Source: Sipunculus nudus
Taxonomy: Eukaryota > Annelida > Sipuncula > Golfingiida > Sipunculidae
Reading direction: 5' to 3'
Length of the DNA stretch: 64,000 bases
NCBI GenBank assembly: GCA_026874595.1
Contig: CM049306.1
Coordinates: 14,469,019 to 14,533,018, forward strand
The notes beneath the pieces are model-generated. The model did not search any database, was not told where the DNA came from, and worked only from the letters and a program-made list of their open reading frames with translations. A program made the translations under genes and the position numbers. Of the stretch, positions 24,060-37,261 are shown in pieces (the first letter of the stretch is position 1; each line of letters opens with the position of its first letter).

Positions 24060-24905
24060 GCGGGTCCTGTGACTGTTACCTTTTACCTCATGACCCCAAA
24101 ATCTATAGAGATCTTGTGTTGAAGGTTGGCCATATATAAGTCAAGTTTGAAATCTATATGTCAATCCAAACTGGAGTAATCATCAGGAAACAAATTTGAT
24201 GGACATACAGAAAGACAAACAGATGAACAGATGGAAAGACAGGGTGAATTTTATAGGGCATATGCTTATTCATGCAGGACCTTAATAAACACACAAGATT
24301 CCAGGACATATATTAAACCACAGTTGCGAATCTGATAGTATCAGTATAATTTGGCAGTCTCAAAATAAAGGAAAAAATGCATCTAAAATAGAAAAAAAAT
24401 ACAGGTGGCACCATCAGTCTTCAGGAACTGAAGAAACCAATCATAATCAATAAACACATTGGGTTTCAGGACACTGGATGGAACAACAGCTGAGAAAATG
24501 ACATAACTGCTGTCATTTGACAGTCTCAAAACAGAAAAAAATTGTAAAAATTACAAAAAAAATACAGGTGGCATCACCACTTTTTGGGAACTGGCAAAAC
24601 TAGTCATAGTCAATATTCAAGGTAGTTTTCATTGCGATCCATGCTATAGTTATCAAGATACTAGAGGTTTTGTATCAAACTTTTAATTATTCTAGGGGTT
24701 AGCCCATAGCTCATAGGATATATGTTGCAGAGGATATAAGTTTCAGGTTAAGGAGATTTTTTATTAACCTACCTGGATAATCAGTTACAAGTTTCTAGGA
24801 TTAGCAGTTATGATTTGTGCCCTGCTAACGTATGGCTGGCCAACCAGATAGACAAAGCACCATTCCTTTAACTCAACTGACTTTCAGTCAGCTGAGTTAA
24901 AAATG
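24060..24905 (+). mobile_element. Repeat family F2 with hairpin-capped 3' end
   Basis: The body contains two ~161-bp units with CAGGTGGCACCATCAGTCTT (24400) and CAGGTGGCATCACCAC (24562), relating it to F6. A short degenerate GACAAACAGATGAACAGATGG tract lies at about 24215. The 3' end is a strong hairpin at 24867-24901 followed by AAA. The 5' boundary is not defined. Confidence 0.55.
24867..24903 (+). repeat. Terminal hairpin of F2
   Basis: The left arm TTTAACTCAACTGACT and right arm AGTCAGCTGAGTTAAA pair at 15 of 16 positions (one A·C mismatch) around a TTC loop. The right arm plus A tail differs from that of F1 (AGTCAGCTGAGCTAAAAA) at one base. That base is compensated by a change in the left arm. 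Confidence 0.85.
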
Positions 24906-25008
24906 GAAATGACCATTCTGGATTGCAGTAAGTAGTTCACCACTGAATTATCTGAAGAAAGGTTCACAACAGATGATGCTGCCAGCAGGTACCTGTCACA
25001 TGTAAGTC

Positions 25009-27400
25009 ATGTTATTAGTTATTGCTTGCCAGAAATCTTTGATTTCAAGCATGTTGGTCAGTAACGTATGTCTGTTTGTGTGTTTGTTGCTTGCCGGAAT
25101 CAAAGATATCGGCAAGCATATTGGTCAGTTGCGTAGGTCTGTTTGTGTGTCTGTCTGTTTGTTTGTCTGCACACTCCTGGCCAAAAGGTTGCATCAATCA
25201 ACTTGAAACTTACAGGGATGATTGAAAATTAAATTTCTAGGTATTATAGCAGGTAAACTATTGTTTTTGGTCAATATAGGTCAAAGGTCAAGGTCAAGGC
25301 CATCGAAAAACAATGAAACCTTATTTTCCTCATAGCTTGGTCAAAAATGGTTGTATCACCTTATCCTTTCCTCATTTTGTTCGTCATTCCTTTGCCTTTT
25401 CTCTGATACGAAGATGAATCAAATCTGCCATCACCATGGTGACACATTTTTGGAAAAATCTCATGATATTTGATAACAAAGGGTCTTATATTTCTATCTT
25501 TGTCAGTTTTAAAGCTACAGAGGTCTAGATTTTTGCATTAGGTGGATTTCAATTAGTACTACAAGATTTTATTAAAAGTCACAATTTCTCGTCAAACGAG
25601 ATATTTTGAGATACCATTTGGTAATACCTTAGATGTCACAAGTATGCAAGAATAGTCTTGAAACTGATATATCTTATGTCCTACATTAATATCTAAAAAT
25701 TGTTTTTTTTTTTCAGTTTTGGAATATGGCCGATAGGGGGCGCTGCACTAATAACACCACATCATTTAATTTTTTACCATATCTCCAATATACTATAAAC
25801 TATACCTACATAAACTAAAACTCATTCTGTTCCTCTAAAACTTCTCCATAAGATTATTTATTCATCTGTCATCTCAGATGTGTCACTTTGTCAGTATGTC
25901 TGTCTGTTTGTCATTTGTCCTCAATTTTGCCTTCTTGCTACTTCTTGCATCTTACTTATAGCATTCTACAGGCCACAGTTTAGCAGGCATCACATTTTAA
26001 CTTACATAATATGAATATCAGAACATATTCTTGAAGCTGTATGTGTATTATCCAAATAGGTCAAAGGTCAAGGTCATTAAAAAACCTTGAAATTGTTATT
26101 TCCTATTATCTTTGTCAAAAATATTCATGGCTATCTGAGTCCTTTTTCTTAGCCATTATTGCTGCGACCTTTTGTTTTCCTTAAGAACATAGGATGACTT
26201 CCACCTCAAAGACTATGTCCCTTAACCTCTTATGCCCTAATTTCCTCTCCGGCGAGCGTTCGCCCAATGGGTGTCTAGTTTGTGTGTTTGTTTGTCCTGA
26301 GTAAATAATTTTGTTGTAATTGATCTGAAACTTACAGGGTTGATTGAAATTCAAAAGTCTATTGTTTCTGGTCATCAAAGGTCAAAGGTCAAGGTCAAAG
26401 TCCTCTAAAAACTTTGAAACTTTGTTTTCATCATAACTTTGTCAATATTGGTCCTATCTTCACAAATTTAGGCTCACTTTATTCCTCTGTTTCTTCATTA
26501 AATGGTCTAATCATCTTTTCTCAATTTTGTGTCACTTTGTCAGTATGTCTGTCTGTCAGTTGTCCTCAATTTTGCAATCTTGCTGGTTCATGTGTCTTAC
26601 ACATAGCATTCTACAGGTTAAGTTTTGCTGGAATCCTTTTGAAACTGATACATCTTGTCTTGCACTAATATCTTGAAAGATAATTTTCATTTTTGGAATA
26701 TGGCCACTTGGAGGAGATGCACTCGAAAAACAACAACATCATATTTTGGCCATATCTCCCAAACTATAAACCTAAATTACATAAATTATAGCTTATTTTC
26801 TTCCTCTGGGTCATCTCCATAACTTTATCAAGTCATCTAGTCTCAGCTTTGTGTCATTGTGTCTGTCACTTTGTAACACTTCAAAATGTTATTTTCCTTA
26901 TAACTTTGTTATGGCCCTATCTACACAAACTTTGGCTCTTTTTTTTTCATCTTCGTCTTCTGCATAACTATGGGTAGTTAACTGGTCTCAGCTTTGTGTC
27001 ATTTTTCAGTATGTCTGTCTGTTTGTCATTTGTCCTCTATTTTGCCTTCTTGCCTTTTTTTATATCCCATTCTACAAGCCACAGTTTACCAGGAATCACA
27101 TTACTTTCATCCATCATATATCGTAACTATTTCTTGAAGTTGTATGTGTATTTTTAAATATATCAAGGTCAAGGTCAAGAAAACATGTCAAAATATTATT
27201 TCCATCTTAACTTTGTCAGTATTAGTCCAATCTTTACAAACTATGGCTTATTTTCTTCCTCTTTGTCTTCTCTATACAATGTTCTGGTTATCGATCTGTC
27301 TTCCAATCTGGGTCAGAGTTTTTCTGGCAAGCGAGTTACCTCTGGTTGTCTTTTTTGGAAAATTTGGTGAAGAAAGCAGCAGAGATATTTTAGAGACATT
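25009..27400 (+). repeat. Composite array with GTCAAAGGTCAAGGTCA and TGTCTGTCTGTTTGTC blocks
   Basis: Blocks recur several times: CAAAGGTCAAGGTCA (about 25271, 26060, 26380 and a shorter form near 27164), TCAGTATGTCTGTCTGTTTG (25890, 27008; short form 26540), CTTGAAACTTACAGGG (25200; variant 26327), and 'ATGGCC..AGGGGGCGCTGCACT'-type (25725, 26700). Order is partly conserved, suggesting duplicated segments of one decayed element. The short open frames in it are translated repeats, not genes. Confidence 0.65.
25024..25117. repeat. Two tandem stem-loops with inverted loops
   Basis: The first stem-loop (25024-25050) has GCTTGCC..AAGC arms and a loop containing ATCTTTGAT. The second (25089-25117) has perfect 8-base arms GCTTGCCG / CGGCAAGC and a loop containing ATCAAAGAT, the reverse complement of the first loop. 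The 3' flanks (CATnTTGGTCAGT..CGTATGTCTGTTTGTGTGT type) stay in direct orientation. Confidence 0.7.
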
Positions 27401-28029
27401 TGGTAAAAGAAGGGGGTGGAAAAGCCAGAGAGACTGAATTACTGCCAGATGCAGGCAGACCATCTTAGTAGTCCTCCCTCTTGGGGGGGGGGGGGGGGGG
27501 GGGGAGTAACTAATAAATATTGTTGATTGGTACCATATATACAACAAGAAGACTCAAAGACCCTAAGGACTAGCATTATTTTTTTAAACATGCTTGGATA
27601 TCTAATACAAAATAAGTTGTGTCTTTTTATGTTACTTGTGGTCTTACAATGATAAAGGACACTGTCTGCCAGGAAAAAAACTCTTGCTTCTCTGTCTCTA
27701 CAAGAGATCTGAAGATTATTGTTTTAATGGACTCTGATTAGTATCCATTTGACTGCATGCAATCCTACCACAGTTTAAATCCTGACCAGATAAAATTATC
27801 CCATTTTAATTAGTAACTAGAATAAGGGTAGTCGACAACCGACTACGCATAGCTGCCAAAACACAGAGGCAAGGGTAAAGTAAAGAAAAGAACGTTCCTG
27901 ACATGACATGACATAAGTAATGCCAATTAAACTCCTCATATATGTGCAATTGTCACCAAAAACAGATCTACAGATAGATACACCATGCAAATTTCAGGCT
28001 GAGCCACCAATCCACTACTGAGAAAAGGT
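27401..28029. other. Unassigned stretch with a 22-base G run
   Basis: Homopolymer G occupies 27483-27504. Otherwise nothing is recognised. Confidence 0.6.
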
Positions 28030-29118
28030 GCATCAATGTATTTAATAAAACCAGAACAGCAGGTGGCACCACCTGTCTAGTCTACAACAAAGCTATTCAA
28101 GATGGATTAACATGCAAAATTTCAGACCAATAAATTAAACCATTCCTGACATGTGAGCAACTTTCATCAAAAGCCAACACAGGGATGAACGCCACACAAG
28201 AAGGGTTGGAGATGGCACCACTAGTCTTTAGTACCAGATGGAGGTATCCAAGATCCATGGACATGCACAATTTCAGCCCCATACAACAAACCACTCCTGA
28301 GATAAAAGCATTAATTTATTCTACAGAAATGGGTAGGTAGGTGGTGCCACCTGTCTGGTCTATCAGATTACTCTCCAAGATAGATGGACATGTCAAATTT
28401 CAGACAAATACATTGAACCACTCCTGATATATGGGCAATTTTCACCCAAAGCAAACATACAGATGGATGCCACATGAAAAGAATTGCAGATGGTGCCACA
28501 AGTTTTTAATACGAGATGTAGTGATCCAAGGTGGATGCACATGCAAAATTTCATACCAAAACACTGAACCATTCCTGAGATATGAGCAATTTTCACCCAT
28601 GGATGGTTGTCACACGAAAAACATTTCCAGATGGCGCCACTAGTCTTGAGCATGAGATGGAGGTATCGAAGATATATGTACATTCACAATTTCAGCCCGA
28701 TACACTGAACCCATCACTGAGATGAACAGATGGCAATTCCATGTAGGCATGCCCCACAAAAATGCTTGTAGGTGGCGCCAAGAGTCTTGAGTACAAGATG
28801 GAGTGATCCAAGATCTATGGACATGCAAAATTTTAGCTTAATACATTGAACAACTCTTGATGTATGGGCTGTTATCAGAATGACACTGAGATTTATACTG
28901 TACATAAAGAGTTGCGGTGGTGCCACCAGTCTTTGTTAAGTACAACTACATAGGTGACCAAATAACTATGCCAGGTTTTGGAAAGATTGGCTCAAGGGTC
29001 TCAGAGGAGTTCCCAGAAAACAAATGTGGTGGTGGCAGGGAAGGTGGCGGTAGAGACGGCAGCAGAACCCAGTCAAAAACATAGTATCAGCAGAACTTTG
29101 TTTTGGTGGATACAATAA
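28030..29118 (+). repeat. Family F6 tandem array, locus 2 (~145-bp units) with 3' terminus
   Basis: Seven units have cores near 28062, 28211, 28342, 28489, 28631, 28773 and 28917, variants of GGTGGCGCCACCAGTCTTGAG. Spacings are about 131-149 bp. Each unit carries 'AAGATCTATGGACATGCAAAATTTCAG' and 'CCACTCCTGAGATATGAGCAATTTTCACC' type text in decayed form. The array ends with GCCAGGTTTTGGAAAGATTG, then CAGCAGAACCC, then ACTTTGT..GGATACAATAA, which matches the end of the 38.0-kb copy. Confidence 0.82.
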
Positions 29119-32100
29119 GGTTACCCTTGCCACAAAAATAAAAGAAGGCAGAAGATACCTGATTATAACCTTGTAATGCATAGTACATGGTTAAATGTTC
29201 TATATGGAATAAATAGACCGATAAGGACCTGTTAATTCCACAATGTCCTGTACATATTCTTTTTTTAAGGTGAGGCGGGGGAGATATAATAATATCTGAA
29301 TCTAGAATATAACATAAAATAAAACATGTGCAATGAAAAACCTTAAAAAGCCAAAGCCATACAATAAGACAGACTACTAGCATGACAGAAGTGGGACAGA
29401 TATTTAATGCCCTTTACTGTAAGGTAATGTGCTTGCAATGACACATTTTCATGTTCACTTTTCTTGTCCAGGATTCAAAAGTTCAAGACTGAAAATAAGT
29501 TCTATTTTTGGATCTCATATGCATTCATCACATGAGAGATGCTGACACATAAAAACTGCCAGACAGTTTCTAAATATTGTCAAATTACAAAACATAAACT
29601 TGTATGTTTCATAAACTGAAGAACATGGCCAGCAAAGAAGTACACATATCTTTTAAAATCCCATGAACACTGAAGATGGTCACATAACTAAACATGGGAA
29701 AAATAATTCCTGACAAAGGAGGAGTCATACCCACTTCAATTAACCAACAAACGCCAGCTTGTAACAAGAAAATAATGAAAACATGAAATGATGAAACAAA
29801 GAGCTCTAAAGTTATAAAATTACAACCAAGCTATATTAACAGATAATTAATAACTCATCATCACATCTGAGCCAGAGGGCTACATGATGAAACACCACGA
29901 AACAAAAGGTCAAGTGGACCATGACTGTGACTTACAGTGCATTTACCCCAGCAGTTTTCAATGTCCTGTACCATATTCTCAGTTTGTCATCATTATGGCA
30001 CACATGACAAGGAATAAGACTTCATAAATACATGGTATATGGACACAAACTTAGCAGCATCAGGACATGAGCATGTCTAAGGAGTATGTAAAACCTTGCC
30101 AGCGGCTGGCTGACTGATCAGGGAGTACCTCGACTGTGGTGAGGAAAACGACTGCTCAACAGATAATGACAGCGCTGGCTTTACATCAAAGCTCCAGACT
30201 GTTGCCAGTTACCTGTGGCATTCCTTTGATGTTAATAGTCCTGAAACATTTTCTGAGTCAAGCTCTCACTGCATAAAAATTGCCAGTCCATAATGAATCT
30301 AGGTTACACTGCTGATTAACGAAGAGATAATGATTTGCATCTTTACAATTCACAAGGGCTAAGAACTTGTTCAATATCTCTTTCCTTTTATCAAATAATT
30401 ATGATTCTTCTTTTTTATCAATGAGGCTAATAACTAATATTCAACTAGGATTGGCCAATTAAGACTCCAATAAGTTTCACATATGATACATATCTTATTT
30501 GACAGATTCCATGAATAAAGGATTGAAAGCATCAGAATGGGAAAGCCCAAGTCCTGCAGCCTGTGCTTAAATAAAAGAGATAGTCTCCCTCTGAAAAGTA
30601 TGTAAAATGGATATGAGAAGGAAATTCTTCCTCTGACTTCTTTTCCTCTTTTCCTATTTTTAATCAAAATATGTCTTTCACTTTCATCTATATTAGTGCA
30701 TATTTCTTTAAGGTGTCTATTCCCTGTCACAACTGGACTGAAAACTTTCTCAGAAGTTAAGAACAGCACTGCCACCTACCAACCCTAAATATAACTAATC
30801 AGTTGACATGGACACAGAGATTCCTTTCCAGTTAATTTGTATTCTGCTGTTATTTTACAAGATACCTCTGGCCATATGCAAATGCATAAGTTATTAATTA
30901 TGAATTCATTATTTAGCCCATATACATACAACTTATGACATCATATTGTAAACTGATCCCTTTTCTTTAACCATTTTAAGTTATTTTGTTTTTCCACCAA
31001 TGATCAACATAAATTTATTGTAAATTTAATTTCTGAAAAGAGTAAAAAAAAGTCTTGCTTGAAAGTTTTGGTTATTTCTACCATTACTTTTAGAAAAATA
31101 TACAACAAATTATCAATCTGAAAGAAAGATGCCCTGACTTTCAAATTGTACCCTAAAGATTATCATGTTATCTTCAGCTGAATGAATTATTTTTTTCTGT
31201 AATAAACTGATCACTTATTACTTCTCATGTATTCATTTGCATTCTGCTATAAGTAAAAAAGATATATCATATTGATTAATTAATTTTTTCAATGAAAGCA
31301 ATTTATTTTCAAATTTGTTGTATAATAGAAATGGTGACAAGAGGACAAGATTTTCCTGATCATCTATTCTATTTGTCCATCCAGTCACCAATTACTGAGA
31401 ACCCTCTGGGGACAAAGTGTTTATCTGTCCTAAATCTACACACTGTCAGCCCTGTCTAATTAACATATATCACTGGCCTGTGAAATTGTATGGAGATTAT
31501 GATACATTTGGCTCCCAACTGGAGCTCCCTCTGGTATTATTAGTTGACACAATCAAAACAGAACACTTAAATTACTTCTTCACAAAGCCGCTCATCACAT
31601 TCACTTGAAAAAAAAATTAACACACCAGCAAGATATATGATTAGTTTAGTCTAATAGGTATAAATTTCAATTACTTAACAGGATTAAAGAACCTGACACT
31701 ATTGAAGAAATCCATGAAGCCATTCTTGCATTTAATAGGTATCTTCTGCACCAGTGAAGTATACCCCAAATTACTTGTCCAAAAAGAAAGATAGGTGTAT
31801 ATTATCTCTAATAGTATTAGCTTGTCACCCTGAACTGATTTAATTACCCTTTGGGTGGGGCAAATTGGCATCCTGGTAAACTACATATGTAGGTCAAATT
31901 TGGTGGCAAGATGACAACGGTCATCCAGTGCAACTAACTCATTATTAACAGATCTGCTGGTTCATTCACTCCCACAGGACAATTTACATGGGAGCCTTCT
32001 TATCTTGTTATTCTCTGGGTAATTTATCTTGTTTCTGTTGCAGAAGCTAGACATTCTGAGGATGTTTATGATGAAATAACCTGAAGATACACACTTCTAG

Positions 32101-33185
32101 AAGAATAATGAACAAAATATTAAAAAAAAAAGTAACATAAAACATTATTTTTTGTAAAGCACATTTGGTAATTGTTCATATAATTCAGAATGGAAGCACA
32201 GCCAAAGTACACACTTAGACCCAAAAGAGAATATCATTATACTACATGTAGTTTTAATTTTAGTGATAGTGGCCTTTTCTTATTTTGATGATGAAATAAT
32301 TAAACGAAGTGGCAGTGTGTATGATAAATACACAAAATTTTTGTAGTGTCATTAAAGGGGTACAGTATCCTAAATTGAAAAAAAGAATCAATTCTAAATT
32401 CATGTCAGACCCTATTAATTATTTGCAATTTAATCAATTTAATGGAGTTCATTCAAAAATACTACAATTTCTTAAGAAAAAGATTCGACTGAACATAAAT
32501 ACAAATAAAGAAAAGTGTATAGAACATCCATTTCCCTTTAAAGTGTACAAAATGTCAATGGCTGTAGTGAAAGATATACAAAATCCAGGTTTTGAGGAAA
32601 GATAACTAAATAAAAGTGTCAAAAAGCAAAGACTAGGCCTGGTATCCTGCAGCCTGTGAGCTGACTGGTGGGTGTGAGTGATGACTGTTTTGACTAGAGT
32701 AACCAGTGGTTGAGCTCCAGGTCAATACATCACAGGCTATTAGTGATCTCAGGAGACTTAACAACACACCTGGCACCTTTCAATTTTTGTGACAAGCCTG
32801 GGGACCTATTGACATATGTATGTAAATATTAGCTAACCCGCTGATCTACCTCCCTGCTTTAGGCTATGTTTGACTGGATGATCTACAGCTGGTCTGATAA
32901 ATGTCTACTGGAATATATCATCACAGATCAGTTTATGGATATAGCAGGGAGAGTCCTGGTATCCTCAGGGCATGCTAGGGACTTTATTTAATCTTGTGTC
33001 GATCAAACACATATTTCAACTTCAACTGAGATTAACAGTAAATGAGGTATTTAAGCCAGATTAATTATTTAATTATTTTATCACACTACACAACAGCATG
33101 CATAGACACATTCAAAGTTCATAGTTCTATCAGGATATTTATCATGAGAAACTTGCAAAATATACTGTGTAAATACTCCTAAAAG
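29119..33185. other. Unassigned non-coding stretch
   Basis: No exon, RNA gene or delimited repeat recognised. Several AATTA-rich intervals (30880-31400, 31610-31700) show no protein-coding sign. Confidence 0.4.
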
Positions 33186-34368
33186 CAGGCTTGGGTCAAG
33201 TTCATGTACTTCTACTTGGTACTTGTACTCAAGTACAAAATTTTCAGTACTTGGCCTGTACTTGTACTTGGTACTTTTTACCAAGTACAGTACTTGTACT
33301 GTACTTGTACTTGCTAAAATGTACTTGAAAAATCAAGTACATTTCAAGTACTAGTCAAGTACATGTATTTTTTAAATTAATTTGAATACAGACTACTTAT
33401 CTTCTATCCATAAACACAGCATTAGGAGACCTCCGGTCACACAGAAATCTTAGCACTATGTATGACTGATAGACTGCGACAGAACTGACACTAGACTGAA
33501 TAATTCAACCTGTTTTATGAGTTGTTCTGATGAACTAAAACTATACCTCAGTCCTACACTGCTCAGATCCTCAGACCTGATTATATGAATGGCTTGTGGA
33601 AACACTACCCACTGAGTATCATGTTCATCAAGTGCAATGACAGCTAGTGTATGCATAACTAAATGAAATGTAGATGAAAATGACAACTAAATATTATTTT
33701 CATCAACTGTTCCCAGTCGCTGTGAAAGACTGAAAGTCCATCAAGACATCTCCGTGGATTACCTAGAATAAAAAAAAATTCAGCAATTCAAGCATCAACA
33801 GACATTTTTTTTTGTGTTCTGATATATGGCTGTGTAATAGTGTATATAATATACATATTTCTCATAGTACTATTTTCATAAACTATTACCAACTGCTGTG
33901 AAAGGCCATAAAAACTATTACCCTGGATTACCTAGAATAAAAAAAAATTAAGCAAAGTCAAGCAGCAATTCAGGCATCAAAGCACCATTTCTTGTGTACT
34001 GATATATGACTGTGTAATAGTGTATATAAATACTGAAAGGCCATCAAGACTGTCACCCTGGATAACCTAGAATAACAAAAAAAACTTTCAGTAATTGAAG
34101 CATCAACCTACCTTTTTTGTGTACCAGTACTGATATCTGACTGTGTAACAGTATGAACAATATAGGTAATTGTTTTATCAATAAATATTCAGAAAAATGG
34201 CTTTTTTAGTTTTTTAATTAAAAGTACTTGTACTTGTACTCAAGTACAGACTCCTGTACTTGTACTTGTACTCAAGCACATTGAAAAATTGTGTACTTGT
34301 ACTTGTCAAATTCTGAAGTACTTGTACTTGTACTCAAGTACTGACCCCTGGTACTTGACCCAAGCCTG
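33186..34368. mobile_element. hAT-like non-autonomous DNA transposon (1183 bp)
   Basis: The ends are exact inverted repeats: CAGGCTTGGGTCAAGT at the left and ACTTGACCCAAGCCTG at the right, with identity extending into AAG/CTT outside. Sub-terminal regions are dense in ACTTGTACTTGTACT and its complement on both sides (33205-33365 and 34225-34350). The CAGG start, ~16-bp inverted repeat and flanking 8-mers CCTAAAAG (33178-33185) and CTTTATAG (34369-34376, 5 of 8 identical) fit a hAT family element with a decayed 8-bp target duplication. There is no transposase. Confidence 0.8.
33722..34165 (+). repeat. Three internal tandem units of the hAT-like element
   Basis: Units start near 33722, 33896 and 34033. 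Each contains TGAAAG.CCATCAAGAC, TGGATTACCTAGAATAA, AAGCATCAA and TACTGATATaTGACTGTGTAA in the same order. The first is longer (~174 bp) than the others (~135 bp). Confidence 0.8.
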
Positions 34369-35439
34369 CTTTATAGATATTTCAAGAAAAAAATATGAGA
34401 TTATTTACTGCTACTCTTATATGTCAAATATCCATTCAATATACAGGTGTTCTGTAAATGACAAAGAATCAGCAGCTGAATAATCATCTAACGCTGAACT
34501 CCATCTGCTTTATATTATGCTGCAAATCACGCTGTCAACTGCTGAAATGAACAGTACATAACCCATGTGATAGTGATAATCTTTTTATGAAAACCTTTGA
34601 GTATGCTTGTTCATTCCTCTTCATAATATAGAGTGACCAGAATGAACCCTGTTTATGAGTTTCTTTATCCTTTCAAATCTTTTTATAAAAGACTGTAATC
34701 ACAATAAAGAAAGTGACATTACTTCACATATGTACAATTTATTCTTATATTGATTTTTTATTTGTCCATACACCATGTAGCTGATCTATAAATAGGATAA
34801 AAGTGGGCAGCTTCAAGTGATAGAAATTATTGGACATCCATATATGGATACTTCACAAATGCAAAGAGCCTAGCACTTGTACCTGATGTAAAACAAGATC
34901 AATGAAGGCAATCACACCATTATGTTCAGAGGTTTAACAATGTGACTGCTGGCACCCTGCACTTATGTGGGGTGTCTATAATAAAATGCACAAATGGCAA
35001 ACCCTTATTGCTACTAAACCTTTTCACTTTTATCAAGCAAAGTTTATGTCACCTCATAGACATGATACTAAAAAAATGTATGACCTGCTTTTAAAATAAA
35101 GAAGGTATACAGAGAGTGGTACACTGCATATATGGAAAACATTAATTACATTTTACAAGAAATGCACTAGTTGAAACATAGCTAATTTTACTGTAAATAC
35201 GTGACAGGCTTACATTAGACAAAGATATTTTCAAAAAAAGTGTAACAAAATTGTAATGAAACTATTTTAAAAATAGAAATTTCTGGCAACTACACCAGAG
35301 TAATCCCAGACAATGATGCATATCCCTATCTAAAATGGCCCCCTTCCTCAGAAGCACCTCTGATACTTGAGAAGGCCAACGCATACACAAATGTTTGAAC
35401 TTGTCCATCATCTTTGGGGAGTAAATTCAAGTAAAACAT
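34369..35439. other. Unassigned AT-rich non-coding stretch
   Basis: Nothing recognised. Confidence 0.5.
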
Positions 35440-35944
35440 TTGAAGAGAAGAAAAGCAGTTATTCAAAAGTTAGGGGTTAAATAAAAATGCTTTATATTCA
35501 CAGATTTGACCTTGAAGACCTTGTCTTTTAACAAATCCAAGATATAGGTGGAAATATATTTTTTGCATAAAAAATTGAAGAAAACAGATGCAGTACTTTA
35601 AAAGTTATGGGATTAACAAAAATCCTATATATTTGCAGATCTGAACTTAAAGAGCAAGCTCAAGGTTATGATTCTGCACACATGTCTGAGTTTTTGGTGG
35701 AAACAAACTTTTGAAGGAAAAAGATAGGGTACTTCAAAAGTATGGGGCTCACAAAAATCCTATATGTCAGCAGATATTACCTTGCAGGGCAAGGACAAAG
35801 TCACATGTTTTCAAACTCTTGTGACAACTTATCCTCTGACATCTTTCACTTGGATGTTCAGAAAGATACATCTTACTACATGAGAAACAATCTTTTTGTT
35901 TGTTTATCACCAAATTTGGAACTATTAAAGGTCAAAGCCACTCA
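35440..35944 (+). repeat. ~150-bp tandem array 5' of F3 copy A
   Basis: Three decayed units contain ACAAAAATCCTATAT or AAAAATGCTTTATAT, then CAGAT.T.ACCTTG, GGTGGAAA.A.A and ACTTCAAAAGTATGGGG. It may be the 5' body of the same element as F3 or an independent array. Confidence 0.55.
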
Positions 35945-37261
35945 TTTAACTAGAATATCAGCAAAAGCTGACAAAAGCCCTCAGCCAAAAGAACATCGAG
36001 TACGAAATATTTGTTCTCACATGGACTTATATCTGTACATGTCTCAGTTATAAATTTAAACTGGAGCGGTATGTACCATGTTTCATAACAATCCACCAAA
36101 TGCTTACTGAGAAATAAGCTCCTATGTTTTACTCTATTCTCAGCTCTGTAACCTTGAAAGTAAGTCAAGGTCACCCATCTTTGAACATGACCAAGATTTT
36201 GTAAATATGCATCAGCACTGAAGAAATGAAGTTCCTGTGTTGAATACCTTTGGAGATATCTCCCTCACAGGGCAAAAGTTGAAAAATCCGAGAAAAGTTA
36301 ATTAAAAAGGGGAAACTGAAGGAGGCACCCCAAACTTGTCCAGCAGGTACAGAGCATCAGTCCCAATGATCATAGTAAGTTTTGTGAAAATCCACCCAAT
36401 GGTTTCTGAGAAACAATCTTAAATGTGTTTTTCTATAATCAGCTGTAAAACATAGAAAAATAGGTCAAGTTCACCCATCTTCAAACTTGGCCGAGTTTTC
36501 GTAGATATACATCTTCACCGAAGAAATAAAATTTGTACGGTGAATCCTTCGAGAGATATCCTGCTCACAAAGCCAAAATTGAAAAATCTGAGAAAAATTC
36601 ATAAAAAATAAGAAATTGTAGGTGGCCCGCCCTTATTTGTGCAGCAGGTACAGACCATTAGTCCCAATGATCATAGTAAGTTTTGTGAAAATCCACCTGA
36701 TGGTTCCTGAGAAATAAGCTTCTAAGTGTTTTTCTATAATCAGCTGTAAAACGTAGAAAAATAGGTCAAGGTCACCCATCTTCGAACTTGACTGAGATAT
36801 TGTTGATATACATCTTCACCGAAGAAATAGAATTCCTACGGTGAATCTTTTAAGAGATATCCTGCTCACAAGGCCAAAATTGAAAAATCTGAGAAAAATT
36901 CATTAAAAATCAGAAATTGTAGGTGATGCCCCCTACCTTGTGCAGCAAGTACAGAACATCAGTCCCAATAATCACAGTAAGTTTTGTAAAAATCCACCTA
37001 ATGGTTCCTGAGAAATAAGCTTCTAAGTTTTTTTCTATAATCAGCTGTAAATCTTGGAAAATAGGTTAAGTTTTCATCTTTGAACTTGACTGAGATTTTG
37101 TCAACAAACATCCTCACAAAAGAAAAGAGATTCCTACGGTGAATCCTTTTAGAGATATCATGCTCGCAAGGTAAAAGTTAACGAACGCCGGAAGGACGGA
37201 TGGACGGACAGCTTGGGTGACGACAATAGCCCATCAGCCTGAGGGCTGAGGGCTAAAAAAA
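35945..37261 (+). mobile_element. Repeat family F3, copy A (~300-bp tandem units, hairpin 3' end)
   Basis: It begins with ACTAGAATATCAGCAAAA as in copy B. Four tandem units follow, marked by CAAGGTCACCCATCTT near 36171, 36471, 36772 and about 37072 (period ~300). Each carries TGGTTCCTGAGAAATAAGCTT and CCTTTTAGAGATATCCTGCTCAC. A short GGACGGATGGACGGACAG tract and the hairpin-plus-A end close it (37228-37261). It is non-coding. Confidence 0.75.
37228..37261 (+). repeat. Terminal hairpin and A tail of F3 copy A
   Basis: The left arm AGCCCATCAGCC pairs with GGCTGAGGGCT: 11 pairs, one bulged A, 4-base loop. Seven As follow. Copy B has the same structure at 44632-44663 with one broken pair. Confidence 0.8.

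Noticed and set aside
28097-28926. Overlapping minus-strand ORFs with repeated LHLVLKTSG-type peptides, resembling a repeat protein
   Set aside because: The peptide period equals the ~145-bp DNA unit of the F6 array, the frame is broken between units, and the same text appears at 13.5-14.2 kb with different breaks.
29920-29990. Minus-strand MVQDIENCWGKCT followed by a GTAAGT donor, reminiscent of the SAC segment before the active site
   Set aside because: There is an in-frame stop just upstream with no polypyrimidine-AG acceptor, and the match covers only a few residues.
30434-30775. 113-codon minus-strand ORF
   Set aside because: No motif, AT-driven composition and no similarity recognised; likely chance.
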